A DNA stretch of 64,000 nucleotides, from contig CBDCFL010000024.1 of assembly GCA_965216135.1 (NCBI GenBank), forward strand, positions 62,001 through 126,000, read 5' to 3'. Every line of letters begins with the position of its first letter. Positions within the stretch are counted from its first letter, which is position 1. This document shows, in pieces, positions 8,796 to 17,513 of this stretch. The notes beneath the pieces were generated by a model. The model was not told the origin of the DNA. It worked only from the letters and a program-made list of their open reading frames with translations, and made no database searches. The stretch comes from CBDCFL01 sp965216135. GTDB lineage: Bacteria; Pseudomonadota; Alphaproteobacteria; Rhodobacterales; Rhodobacteraceae. Made by a program: the position numbers and the translations under genes.

Positions 8796-10061
8796 ATGCT
8801 GCCGCCCATGCCCGCCCTTTGCCGCGATTGCCTACACCAATTTGAAACCGGTGCCCGCTGTCCGGCCTGCAAAAGTCCCAGGACCCTGGTCCACGACGAG
8901 CTGTTCACTCTGGCAATTGCGCATATGGATTGCGATGCTTTCTACGCCTCGGTCGAAAAACGCGACAACCCCGAACTTGCCGACAAACCGGTGATCATCG
9001 GCGGCGGCAAACGCGGCGTGGTGTCAACCGCGTGCTATATCGCCCGGGTACGCGGCGTCCATTCCGCCATGCCGATGTTTCAGGCGCTGAAGGCCTGCCC
9101 GGATGCGGTTGTCGTCAAGCCGCGCATGTCGGTCTACGCCGAGGTGTCCAAGCAAATCCGCGCAATGATGCGCGATCTGACACCGGCCATCGAACCCTTG
9201 TCGCTGGACGAGGCGTTTCTGGACCTGCGCGGCACCCAGCGCCTGCACGGGGTCCCGCCCGCAGTGATGCTGGCCCACCTGGCCAACCGGATGAGCAAAG
9301 AGCTTGGACTGACCGGCTCGATCGGACTTTCCCACAACAAATTTCTGGCCAAGGTCGCCTCTGATCTCGACAAGCCGCGCGGATATTCGGTAATCGGTGT
9401 GGCCGAAACTCAAGCCTTCCTGCACGACCGGCCCGTCAGCCTGATCTGGGGCGTGGGGCGGGCGACGATGGACGCATTAGACAAGGCCGGCATCCGCACA
9501 TTCTCGGACCTGCTGCGCTGGGGGCGGGCCGACCTGTCGGTGCGCTTCGGCTCGATGGGCGAGCGTCTGTATCACCTGGCGCGCGGCCAGGACCGCCGCC
9601 GGGTCTCGGCCCACACCCCGGTCAAGTCGATTTCCCACGAGGCGACCTTTTTCGATGACACCAGCGATGCCGACATCCTCGATGGGCATATGTGGCGGCT
9701 AAGCGAGATGATCAGCGACCGCGCCAAGGCGCGTGCTTTGGTGGGCCGGGTGGTGACGCTAAAGCTGAAACGCGCCAATTTCGCCCTGCTGACGCGGCGG
9801 GTCTCGCTGGCCGACCCGACGCAATATGCCGACCGCATCTACACCACGGCGCGCGCGCTCTATGATCAGGCGGGCCTGAGCGGACCCTTTCGGTTGTTGG
9901 GTATTGGCCTGTCCGATCTGCTGCCTGAAGGGCAGGGCGATCTGTCTGGCGACCTGCTGGATCCAAAGGGAAATCAGCGCATTGAGACCGAACGCGCCAC
10001 CGACCGGATCAAAGAACGCTTCGGGCGCGACGCCATAGTCAAGGGCCGCGCGCTTCGCTGA
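8796..10061 (+). CDS. dinB: DNA polymerase IV with N-terminal zinc ribbon
   Basis: A 421-residue Y-family translesion polymerase. It opens with a short zinc ribbon (CRDC near residues 9-12, CPAC near residues 23-26) seen in alphaproteobacterial DinB proteins, then the palm/fingers: AHMDCDAFYASVEKRDNP (first metal-binding Asp), YIARVRGVHSAMPMFQA, PLSLDEAFLDL (catalytic Asp-Glu), GLSHNKFLAKVASD, a helix-hairpin-helix around IWGVGRATMDALDKAGI, and the little-finger domain. ATG 8796 is used because AGGG lies 7 bases upstream; ATG 8808 is an alternative. It converges on the amidohydrolase gene with a 7-bp gap. Confidence 0.95.
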   Translation: MLPPMPALCRDCLHQFETGARCPACKSPRTLVHDELFTLAIAHMDCDAFYASVEKRDNPELADKPVIIGGGKRGVVSTACYIARVRGVHSAMPMFQALKACPDAVVVKPRMSVYAEVSKQIRAMMRDLTPAIEPLSLDEAFLDLRGTQRLHGVPPAVMLAHLANRMSKELGLTGSIGLSHNKFLAKVASDLDKPRGYSVIGVAETQAFLHDRPVSLIWGVGRATMDALDKAGIRTFSDLLRWGRADLSVRFGSMGERLYHLARGQDRRRVSAHTPVKSISHEATFFDDTSDADILDGHMWRLSEMISDRAKARALVGRVVTLKLKRANFALLTRRVSLADPTQYADRIYTTARALYDQAGLSGPFRLLGIGLSDLLPEGQGDLSGDLLDPKGNQRIETERATDRIKERFGRDAIVKGRALR

Positions 10062-10068
10062 GCCCCGC

Positions 10069-10926
10069 CTATTCCGCCGCTAGATCGGTCCGTCTGCGGC
10101 CATAGGCGGCAAGCTCGGCAATGACGTGAGTTATGGCCGATTGCAGGGTGGTGAAATCGGCGCGCGGCTGGATGGTTTGTTCATCCATGTAAAGCGAGCG
10201 GTCTACTTCTACCTGCACGACGTGAGAGCCATCCGAAGGCCGTCCATAGGTCTGGGCCGTGTAGGCACCTGCAAACGGTGCGTTGCGCGCTACATTCAGG
10301 CCCGTGGAGGCGAAAGCCGCCTCGATCAGCTCGATGATGGCGGGATCGGCAGAGGCACCAAAACGATCGCCAAGCACCACGTCGGGACGTTTGCGGCCCT
10401 GAGAAATTGCGTCGATCGCTTCATGCGGCATGGAATGGCAATCGACCAGAATCGCCTCGCCAAAACGGGCTTTGCAGTCTGTCAGCAATTGCGACAGGCA
10501 GTCATGGTAGGGCTGCCAAACCTGAGCGATGCGTGCCTCGGCTTCGCTGCGGGATATTTTGTCGCGATAGATTGCCTGGCCATTTGCCACCACTCGCGGG
10601 ATCACCCCGAGACCGGAAGAGATGCGCGGATTGGTGCCCGGCGAAGGAACCCCGCGCACAAGGGCGGGGTCAAGTTCATCGGGGCTGCGGTTCAGATCAA
10701 CGTAAGCCCGTGGCAAACCGGCCGACAAAAGCGGCGCGCCGAACCGCGGTGCCATGCCAAACAGCCGGTCAACAAAAGCATCCTCGGACGATCGAATTTC
10801 GGCGATGCTGAGCACGGTTTTGGTCATAAGATCGTCGGGATAGACCGACCCGCTGTGCGGCGAGGCAAACAGAACACCCGTCGACCATTGGTCAGGCATG
10901 GTCAGATTGAACGGGCTTTCGGACAT
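10069..10926 (-). CDS. N-formylglutamate amidohydrolase family protein
   Basis: A 285-residue FGase-family hydrolase. Visible signatures are FASPHSGSVYPDDL near residue 20, DAFVDRLF, AYVDLNRSPDELD near residue 74, ILVDCHSMP near residue 150 and DGSHVVQVEVDRSLYMDE near residue 225. In histidine degradation the family converts N-formylglutamate to glutamate and formate. No hut genes are nearby, so the real substrate is open. The start at 10926 has an excellent AGGAGG seven bases upstream; in-frame extension to 11085 is not protein-like. Confidence 0.85.
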   Translation of the reverse strand: MSESPFNLTMPDQWSTGVLFASPHSGSVYPDDLMTKTVLSIAEIRSSEDAFVDRLFGMAPRFGAPLLSAGLPRAYVDLNRSPDELDPALVRGVPSPGTNPRISSGLGVIPRVVANGQAIYRDKISRSEAEARIAQVWQPYHDCLSQLLTDCKARFGEAILVDCHSMPHEAIDAISQGRKRPDVVLGDRFGASADPAIIELIEAAFASTGLNVARNAPFAGAYTAQTYGRPSDGSHVVQVEVDRSLYMDEQTIQPRADFTTLQSAITHVIAELAAYGRRRTDLAAE

Positions 10927-11095
10927 TCGCGCACCTCCTATCAATGCCATATAGGCAGATTCTAAACATTGCCAAAAGGCCTTGAACGCATCAGCGTTAC
11001 CTTTTATAGACCAGCCGACCGACGCGGGGGCTCCCGCGTCTTGTTTGTTTGGGCCGGACCCATGACGAGCGGGACCACGAGCCACCTTGCCGTTG

Positions 11096-11170
<75 letters not shown>

Positions 11171-11237
11171 TCGCCCACGCCGGGCAAAGGGTTTTGACAA
11201 GCGCAAGGCGCGCGCGAAGGACAACAGGAGAGGACCT

Positions 11238-11363
11238 ATGAAGGTCAGAAACTCGCTGCGATCACTCAAGGGCCGGCATCGCGATTGCCGGATCGTGCGC
11301 CGCAAGGGCCGTGTCTACGTGATCAACAAAACCCAGCGCCGGTTCAAGGCGCGCCAGGGCTGA
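11238..11363 (+). CDS. rpmJ: 50S ribosomal protein L36
   Basis: A 41-residue basic protein: [20 protein letters not shown] followed by a tail ending [11 protein letters not shown]. This is the C-minus (long) form of L36, which keeps a single Cys in place of the zinc-binding set. It is part of the large ribosomal subunit. AGGAGAGGA lies just upstream of the ATG. It sits 67 bp after the tRNA and may be co-transcribed with it. Confidence 0.95.
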   Translation: MKVRNSLRSLKGRHRDCRIVRRKGRVYVINKTQRRFKARQG

Positions 11364-11502
11364 GCTGACCGGGCAGAAGCGATCGCGGTCTGAGGTCGGA
11401 TGTTGCGCGTTTGCTTTGAGAACATATTGGCAAGAGCGTCGCGCGACGGAGGGCAGCGCACGGGCTGGTCGCGTGCGAAATTTGGCCGACGTCAGAAAAG
11501 CG

Positions 11503-12258
11503 CTATCTTCCGGTGGCCTTCATGACCACCACAATTGTGCGAAGCGCAATCATCATGTCGCCCAACAGGGACAGGTCGCGACCGTAGCTGTCATCGAAGA
11601 CAACACGGTCCGAAAAGCCGCCGTTGTTGCGGCACTTGACCTGCCACAGACCCGAAACCCCCGGGCGCAGCCGATAATAGGCATCTGTCGTGCGGGTTTT
11701 GTCGTAAAATGGCTTTTGGTCGGGCGTAAACGGGCGCGGACCGATCAGGCTCATATCCCCGACCAGCACATTCCAGAATTGCGGCAATTCATCCAGTGAC
11801 GTGCGCCGCAGGATCCGGCCCCAACGGGTTATGCGGGGGTCTTCGGCCAGCTTTTGATTTTTCTGCCATTCTTCGGCGATATCGGCATCCTTACGGATCA
11901 GCCGCGCAAGCGCGCGATCGGCATCTGACACCATGGTGCGGATTTTCCAGCACCTGAAAATCTTGCCGTCACGGCCGACGCGTTCTTGTCCGTATATGCC
12001 GCGCCCGCCGTCAAGAATTGTGACAATCCAAACGATCGCGACCACAACCAAAACGACCGGGGCCAGGGCCAAAACCACAATGATGTCGAGAAATCTTTTG
12101 CCGAAATGGCGATAGAGCCCGGTTGTGGTTGTCTTACTGACACGGGACACATCGGCCTTAATTCCGCTTGCAGTCTCCTGGACACCAGACGGTCCGAGAC
12201 CGTCGACAAGGGAATAAGTCATTTCGTTACTTTCTAATCTTGCCGCATCTTCCGGCAT
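11503..12258 (-). CDS. ExoY/WbaP-type sugar-1-phosphate transferase
   Basis: A 251-residue polyprenyl-phosphate sugar transferase that starts exopolysaccharide repeat units on undecaprenyl phosphate at the inner membrane. It has one membrane segment at about residues 52-75 ([19 protein letters not shown]), then the family signatures [44 protein letters not shown] and [12 protein letters not shown]. The start may be 12258 or the internal ATG at 12222 (MTYSLVDG). IS-D copy 1 sits 52 bp upstream, between this gene and a CtrA-type box, and may have changed its expression. It is the first gene of the exopolysaccharide locus. Confidence 0.9.
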   Translation of the reverse strand: MPEDAARLESNEMTYSLVDGLGPSGVQETASGIKADVSRVSKTTTTGLYRHFGKRFLDIIVVLALAPVVLVVVAIVWIVTILDGGRGIYGQERVGRDGKIFRCWKIRTMVSDADRALARLIRKDADIAEEWQKNQKLAEDPRITRWGRILRRTSLDELPQFWNVLVGDMSLIGPRPFTPDQKPFYDKTRTTDAYYRLRPGVSGLWQVKCRNNGGFSDRVVFDDSYGRDLSLLGDMMIALRTIVVVMKATGR

Positions 12259-12310
12259 CGCTCACTACAACCTAGCTAAAAATGCCTAGTCCCAAATGGT
12301 GATTTTACTA

Positions 12311-13149
12311 GGGCTTGTTGACGTTTAGGGATTCCCAAATCGGCTGATGACTGATTCAAGGTTGCAAACAGAGGAGAGCAGCCTTGATCCGCACAGTTCT
12401 GACCGACGCCCAATGGGCTGTCATCGCACCGCACTGCCTTGGCCGGGAATGCGACCCCGGTCGCACCGGCCCTGACCCGCGCCGGTTTGTCGAGGCAGTT
12501 CTCTGGATCTCGCGGACCGGATGCCCCTGGCGCGACCTGCCGGAAGAGTTCGGGCGCTGGAACAGCGTGTTCAAGCGCTTCCGAAGGTGGGTGAGGGCCG
12601 ACGCTTTCTATCGTATGTTCAGGGTATTAGCCGAAGATGCAGACTTCGAATACACGATGATCGACGGTAGTATCGTCAAAGTCCACCGACACGGTCAGGG
12701 CGCAAAAGGGGGACTCAAAGCCAAGCCATCGGACGCTCTCGCGGCGGGATAACGACAAAGATCATGGCTCTGACGGACGCGCTCGGCAATCTGATCGACT
12801 TCCGCCTTCTGCCCGGTCAGGCGCATGACCTGCGGGGTACCGCCGCACTGATCGAGGGCCTCACCTGCGACCAGTTTCTCGCCGACCGTGCCTTCGACGC
12901 GAACTGGCTGCGCGAAGCGCTGACCAGTGCCGGGATCGAGCCGGTAATCCCTCCAAAATCAAACCGCCGCTTCCCGGCGGAGTTCGACCGCCACACCTAC
13001 AAATGGCGTCACCTGGTCGAAAACTTCTTCGGAAAGCTGAAGGAATACAGAGGGATCGCAATGCGTTCCTGCAAAACAGATGACAGCTTCAAAGCATTCA
13101 TCTCGCTTGCTGCAATCGTCATTCAAACACGATGAACGTCAACACCCCC
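12311..13149 (+). mobile_element. IS-D copy 1 (IS5/IS427-like, 839 bp)
   Basis: Flanked by TA duplications (12309-12310 and 13150-13151). The ends are related inverted repeats: GGGCTTGTTGACGTT at the left, and GGGGGTGTTGACGTT read inward from the right. The leader holds GGGATTCCCAAATCGG at 12328-12343. It lies in the divergent space upstream of the exoY-like gene. Copy 2 at 41.5 kb is the same length and nearly identical. Confidence 0.9.
12384..13135 (+). CDS. IS5-family transposase of IS-D copy 1 (orfAB, -1 frameshift)
   Basis: OrfA (TTG start at 12384 behind GAGGAG) covers the DUF4096-like N-terminus, with GCPWRDLPEEFG and the first catalytic Asp in YTMIDGSIVK. The second frame carries LLPGQAHD, FLADRAFDANWLRE (second Asp) and VENFFGKLKEYRGIAMR (Glu). 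Slipping -1 at AAAAGGGGG (12704-12712) gives TQSQAIGRSRGGITTKI, the normal IS427-group sequence, so the two frames make one fused transposase. Confidence 0.88.
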
Positions 13150-13152
13150 TAG

Positions 13153-13167
13153 TTAAATTCCCCTTAA
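13153..13167. promoter_or_regulatory. CtrA-type box TTAA-N7-TTAA
   Basis: TTAAATTCCCCTTAA is an exact match to the alphaproteobacterial CtrA full site. It lies one base beyond the target duplication of IS-D copy 1, in the region upstream of the exoY-like gene. Binding is inferred from the motif only. Confidence 0.5.
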
Positions 13168-13382
13168 GATATTTGACCATACTTTGGCCAGAATTGCATT
13201 TTTTGATAACCAGGTGGAAACAGAACGTGAACTTCTTAACCTTTGTTTCCAAATGGTTAACAAATTATGCAGAAACCGCGGCGAGGGTTCACGTTATGTT
13301 TTTTGCGTCCGAGGTCAGCGCCTGTCTTGGCCGAATCGAATTGGCCCGGTTTCGGCGAATCGATCCGCAGCAAACTGACCGA

Positions 13383-13784
13383 TCATGAAGGGCTGACCGA
13401 AAAGGGATCGTCGAGAATATAGTGGGCCGTGTCGCCGTCGGAAATTGCCTGACTGACGCGCATGAAAGCGGCCTGCTGTTCGGGGTCAACCGCCGCACCG
13501 GCCAGTTCAGCCAAAACAGCCGCCACGCGCCGCTCAACGTCCGCGTCCTGACCGACGCGTGCGGCCTGATAGAGGGCCATCGCGACATATCCAAGTTCAT
13601 TGGTAAACTCATCTGCCGGCAGTTTAAGCCGTTCAAGCCGCGACAGCGTGCCGAACACCGCATTCTGACAATTTCCCTTTGAACATCGCTGCACGAGCGA
13701 CGCGAGGCCATCCGTGTCGCTCTGGCCAATTGCGGGACCTGAAAAAGCCAAAACAATCGCGGCGGTCAGGGCGGCAATACGCAT
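13383..13784 (-). CDS. Small secreted protein of unknown function
   Basis: A 133-residue protein with a clear signal peptide (MRIAALTAAIVLAFSGPAIG, cleavage likely after AIG), two cysteines close together in RCSKGNCQNA that could form a disulfide, and an otherwise helical, acidic body. No family is recognised. It sits on the opposite strand in the exopolysaccharide locus. IS-C copy 1 lies 51 bp upstream of its start, between it and the next CtrA-type box, so its promoter may be altered. Confidence 0.65.
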   Translation of the reverse strand: MRIAALTAAIVLAFSGPAIGQSDTDGLASLVQRCSKGNCQNAVFGTLSRLERLKLPADEFTNELGYVAMALYQAARVGQDADVERRVAAVLAELAGAAVDPEQQAAFMRVSQAISDGDTAHYILDDPFSVSPS

Positions 13785-14895
13785 ATCGGGGCATCCTTAT
13801 CCGGCCAAGTCGGCCAAATCGGTTATCCCGCCTTATACCAACGGTCATTGATCCGAACCCATGCGCCCATTTGCGCATGCCGAGGGACATGATCTTCCAT
13901 GGTTGGTCGATGAGGTTGTTCCAGGCTTGGCAGCACAGCGCGACGATGTCTTCGTAGGATTTGAAGATCCGGTTCGACAACCAGTTGTCGCGCATGAATT
14001 GCCAGACATTCTCCACCGGGTTCAACTCGGGCGATCGTGGCGGCAGCGCCAGGACGGTGATGTTGTCGGGGATCGCCAGCTTGGGCGTCAAGTGCCAACC
14101 GGCCTGATCGACGATCAGCACCGCATGGGCGCCGGGATCGACGGCGGCACTGATCTCGATGAGGTGCGCCGCCATGGCGTCGGTGTCGCACCAGGGCATG
14201 ACCAGCCCGGCGCCTTTCCCCTTCGCGGGACAGATCGCGCCGAAGATATAGGCCCATTCGGTGCGCTGGTCGCGGGGCGCCCGCGGGCGCGTGCCACGTC
14301 TGGCCCATCGGCGTGTGAGCTTATTCTTCTGGCCGATGCGGGCTTCATCTTGCCACCACAGCTCTATCTCGACGCCTTTCGGGAGCCTCGCCCGGATCTT
14401 CGCCAGTTCGGCGGGGAAGTTTTTTTTAAAAGCCTCGACGGCCAGCTCGTTTTGCGCGTAGTGGCGCGGCCGCGCCGAGATCTTGGCGAAGCCGAGCGCC
14501 TTCAACTCGCGCCCGACCGTGGTCTCGTCGAGCGAGATGGCGAACGTCTCCAAGAGCCACCGCGCCAGGTCCTTGCGCCGCCAGCGCACGACGCCGTCCA
14601 CCGCCGGGACCGGGCCGGCCTCAACAACCTCCGCCAGTGCGCGGCGGTGATCGGCGTTGAGCTTCGAGGGTGCGCCCGGTGACTTCCCATCGACCAGCCC
14701 GTCCGGTCCGCGGGCGTTGAAGCGCAGCACCCAGTCGCGAATGATCTGCAGACCGACGCCGCCGATCCGCGACGCATCCGTCCTGCTGCCACCATCGTAG
14801 ACCTCGGCCAACGCCAGCAGACGACGGCTCTGGGTCGCGTCCCTGGTCCTCTTCGCGAGGCGCCGCAGTGAGACGCTGTCAAAATCGTTCCGTAA

Positions 14896-16057
14896 TACCA
14901 GCGGCATTTAACATTGACCGATATGGGCCCATTTTCGCATTCCGATTGATGTGATGGTTTCGGGCTGTGCGATGAGCTTTTTCCAAGCTTCGCATCCAGC
15001 ATCGACGATGGCATTGTAGTCTTCGAACACGCGGTTGGAGAGCCAATTGGCGCGCAAGTACTGCCAGATATTTTCCACCGGGTTCAGTTCCGGAGCGCGC
15101 GATGGCAGCAGGATGATGGTGAGGTTCTTCGGGACTTTGAGTTTGCCGGTGGTGTGCCATCCGGCCCGATCCATCAGCACAACCGCATGGGCCTTTCGGG
15201 CGACGTGGCGGCTGATCTCGTCGAGATGCATCTGCATGGCTTGCGCGTCCGCCCAAGGCAGCATGAGCGCCGCCCCCTTGCCGTGAGCCGGACAGATGGC
15301 GCCGAACAGATAGGCGTTGTGATAGCGCTGATCGGCCGGCTGGCGGGGGCGCGTGCCCTTTCTCGCCCACAGGCGCGTCAGGCCATTCTTCTGGCCAAGG
15401 CGTGCTTCGTCCTGGAACCAGATCTCCACCGGCGTTCCCGCTGGCAGGTCAGCTATATGCACCTGGAGCGTGTCGGCGAAGTTTTTTTTAAACGCCTCGA
15501 TGATCCGCTTATCCTGCCTGGGATGCTGCGGGCGGGCGCTGATATGGGCAAAGCCCAGTTCGCCAAGCAGTCTGGATATCCCGCGCTCGGAATAGATGAC
15601 GCCAAAGCGCGCCTCGATCACCCGCTTCAGGTCGATCCGCCGCCAGCGGACAACCCCGTCCACCGCCGGGTCGGGGCCGGTCTCGACAATCTCGCCAAGT
15701 TCTTTCATCTGGACATCGCTCAGGTAGCGCGTCCGGCCCGCGCCCTTGCGGTTGGTGAGGCCATCCGGTCCCTCTTCGTTGAACCGGTGAACCCAGTCCC
15801 GCAGGGTTTGGCGATCCATCCCACCGATCCTTGCGGCCTCTCCACGGCGCATGCCATCGTAGACCGCCGCAAGAGACAACAGACGGCGGCTCTGCCGGGC
15901 ATCCTTGCAACGGCTGGCGAGTTTACGAAGGTGGCGGGCATCAAAGTCGCGACGAAGCGGAACACTGGCTGGCATGGCGATCCTCCTTTGCCAACCTTGA
16001 ATCAGATCAAAACCGATTTGGGAATCCCCACAGAGTCAGAAATTGATGCCGTTGGTA
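14896..16057 (-). mobile_element. IS-B copy 1 (IS630-like, 1162 bp), nested in IS-C
   Basis: Ends TACCAGCGGCAT (transposase 3' side) and TACCAACGGCAT (5' side), flanked by TAA (14893-14895 and 16058-16060). IS-C copies 2 and 3 show the uninterrupted site GTTCCGTAAGTCG with one TAA, directly proving a 3-bp target duplication. Confidence 0.95.
14908..15975 (-). CDS. IS630-like transposase of IS-B copy 1
   Basis: A 355-residue single-frame DDE transposase: N-terminal helix-turn-helix (EAARIGGMDRQTLRDWVHRF) and a catalytic core with IWFQDEARLGQ, VVLMDRAGWHT and ELNPVENIWQYL. The A8 run at the FKKNF codons keeps the frame open. AGGAGG precedes the ATG. This copy differs from the others at EAWKKLIAQ (EAWNKLIAQ elsewhere). 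Confidence 0.92.
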   Translation of the reverse strand: MPASVPLRRDFDARHLRKLASRCKDARQSRRLLSLAAVYDGMRRGEAARIGGMDRQTLRDWVHRFNEEGPDGLTNRKGAGRTRYLSDVQMKELGEIVETGPDPAVDGVVRWRRIDLKRVIEARFGVIYSERGISRLLGELGFAHISARPQHPRQDKRIIEAFKKNFADTLQVHIADLPAGTPVEIWFQDEARLGQKNGLTRLWARKGTRPRQPADQRYHNAYLFGAICPAHGKGAALMLPWADAQAMQMHLDEISRHVARKAHAVVLMDRAGWHTTGKLKVPKNLTIILLPSRAPELNPVENIWQYLRANWLSNRVFEDYNAIVDAGCEAWKKLIAQPETITSIGMRKWAHIGQC

Positions 16058-16172
16058 TAAGTCGATAGGCGCTGCCATGGCGAACCTCATTGGTTCACCA
16101 CATTGAGTCAGAGATCGGACCGCTTGGGAATCCCCAACGTGAGTCAGGCATTCCGCTCGGTGGTATTAATGC

Positions 16173-16187
16173 TTAATGTTATCTTAA
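16173..16187. promoter_or_regulatory. CtrA-type box TTAA-N7-TTAA
   Basis: TTAATGTTATCTTAA, an exact full site, lies about 70 bp before the next plus-strand gene of the exopolysaccharide locus. A further TTAA lies directly upstream and was hit by IS-C copy 1. Confidence 0.5.
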
Positions 16188-16258
16188 TGTTCTTTCGCAT
16201 TTTATCGAGTTGAGGCGGAAATCGGTATCCGTCGCATTTATTAGATGGTTCGCGTCAG

Positions 16259-16926
16259 ATGTTCAGAGGTCTCGCACTCGTCTTTTGCATGACATTACTC
16301 GCGGTCTCGACACGCGTGATGTTTGCCGAGACGCAGGCGGCGCGACTGATCCGGCAGGCCGACGCATCGGCCATTCCGCTGGGCCCACTGGCCGCGCCGG
16401 TCCGGGCGTGGTCGCATTCTTCATTCAGGGGCATGGCGGGGGCATGTCTTGTGCGCTGACACCGGATTGGCGCAGCCTGTTGCCGGAACCGGCGCGCCAA
16501 AACCTGATGCGACGTTGCGGCCAAGTTCAGAGCCAGGGGCACAGCGGCTGGCCCGGTGACGGTGTCGCCCATCTGCTTGGAGCCGCGCTGGCGGCGGCGG
16601 ATGGGCAGCCAAAAGTTATGACGGAAGCGCTGACGAAAGCGCAAACGCTTGCCCGTCATGAAGGCTGGCAGGCCGAGCGTCGGTTTGTCTTGCTCGCCTC
16701 AGAATTCAGTGCCGAGCCAAATGGTGCGACCAGCGCCAGTATCGCCGGATTAATGGTCGGTGACATCGACACGATGCTGGCCACGCAGTCCGGCGCAGAG
16801 CTGATGGCGGCATATTACATACGGCGTCCGGCCTTGCGGGTGTTTATCAAGCTCGCGCTCGGCAAAGCCAGTGCGGCGGATCGCACCCGGCTGCTTAACC
16901 TCATACGAATTAGCGGAGCAGCATGA
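16259..16926 (+). pseudogene. Unknown exopolysaccharide-locus protein, apparently frameshifted
   Basis: The N-terminal frame from ATG 16259 encodes a signal-anchor (MFRGLALVFCMTLLAVSTRV) and then AARLIRQADASAIPLGPLAA before losing sense. The downstream part (TPDWRSLLPEPARQNLMRRC onward, rich in Ala/Leu helices, ending RLLNLIRISGAA) is in another frame. The switch must lie around 16410-16445, close to a run of five Gs. The stop overlaps the start of the polymerase gene by 4 bases (ATGA), as in an operon. Family unknown. If the frames are separate, the second could begin at ATG 16444 without a signal. Confidence 0.5.
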
Positions 16927-17513
16927 GCCTGACCGGCGAGCTGGCACTGGCCGCTGGTCCGGCGGACACCACCCGGATGCCGCGCCGGCGCGTAATCGTT
17001 CAGGTGGCCGAACCGGTGGTGCGCCTGTGGCCGGAAAAACTCGCCCTGGTGGCGTTGGTGGGCGTCGCGCTGGCGGTGCCGCTGCCCCTTGGCGGCCACC
17101 ATGCCGCTGCTTGGGCGGGGCTGGGTATTGGCGTCGCTGCGATCGGGCTAATGTTGCTGTTCTTCAGCAGCGCCGGGTTCGCGCTCACTTGGTGGCCAGT
17201 ATTGGGCGGTCTTGTCGCCGGCGGGCTCGCGGGTTTCGCTGTTTCGCAGGCACTCAGCGGCGCGATTACCCCCGAAACCGGCGGATTTGGCACCGTCGGG
17301 CCGGGTGACAGCGCGCTGGCCGCGATCCGGCATTTGTCTTTGGGGCTGTTTTTCGCGCTGTGTTTTCACGCCATCAGCGCCGCTGATGACCGCTACGCCC
17401 TGGCCCGACGGGTCGGCAATGCGATCGTCGCCGGGGTTGTCGGGTTTGCCGTCTTTGCGCTGTTGACCGAGGCGCGCAAATTCGGGCCCGAGGGCGGGAT
17501 CGTCGGCCCGTTC

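Larger units (their letters stand above)
13852..16078 (-). pseudogene. Transposase of IS-C copy 1, cut by IS-B
   Basis: The frame starts at ATG 16078 and is cut after the N-terminal residues by IS-B copy 1 (14896-16057). The remaining part (14895 downwards) has all three DDE motifs (LWWQDEARIGQ, VLIVDQAGWHL, ELNPVENVWQFM). The normal TGA at 13852-13854, as in copies 2 and 3, is GGA here, so the frame reads on past the element to 13633. Both changes mark this copy as dead. Confidence 0.85.
13836..16165 (-). mobile_element. IS-C copy 1 (IS630-like), itself interrupted by IS-B copy 1
   Basis: Ends TACCAACGGTCAT... and ...CTCGGTGGTA, flanked by TTA duplications (13833-13835 and 16166-16168). Taking out IS-B copy 1 and its TAA duplication leaves 1165 bp, exactly the length of IS-C copy 2. 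The insertion point in the chromosome was within a TTAA-rich, CtrA-box-like stretch. Confidence 0.9.

Noticed and set aside
15154..16068. Long open frames (about 270-325 residues) antisense to every IS-B and IS-C transposase
   Set aside because: They recur identically on the opposite strand of each copy, lack ribosome-binding sites and protein-like motifs, and are explained by the GC-rich codon pattern of the real transposases.
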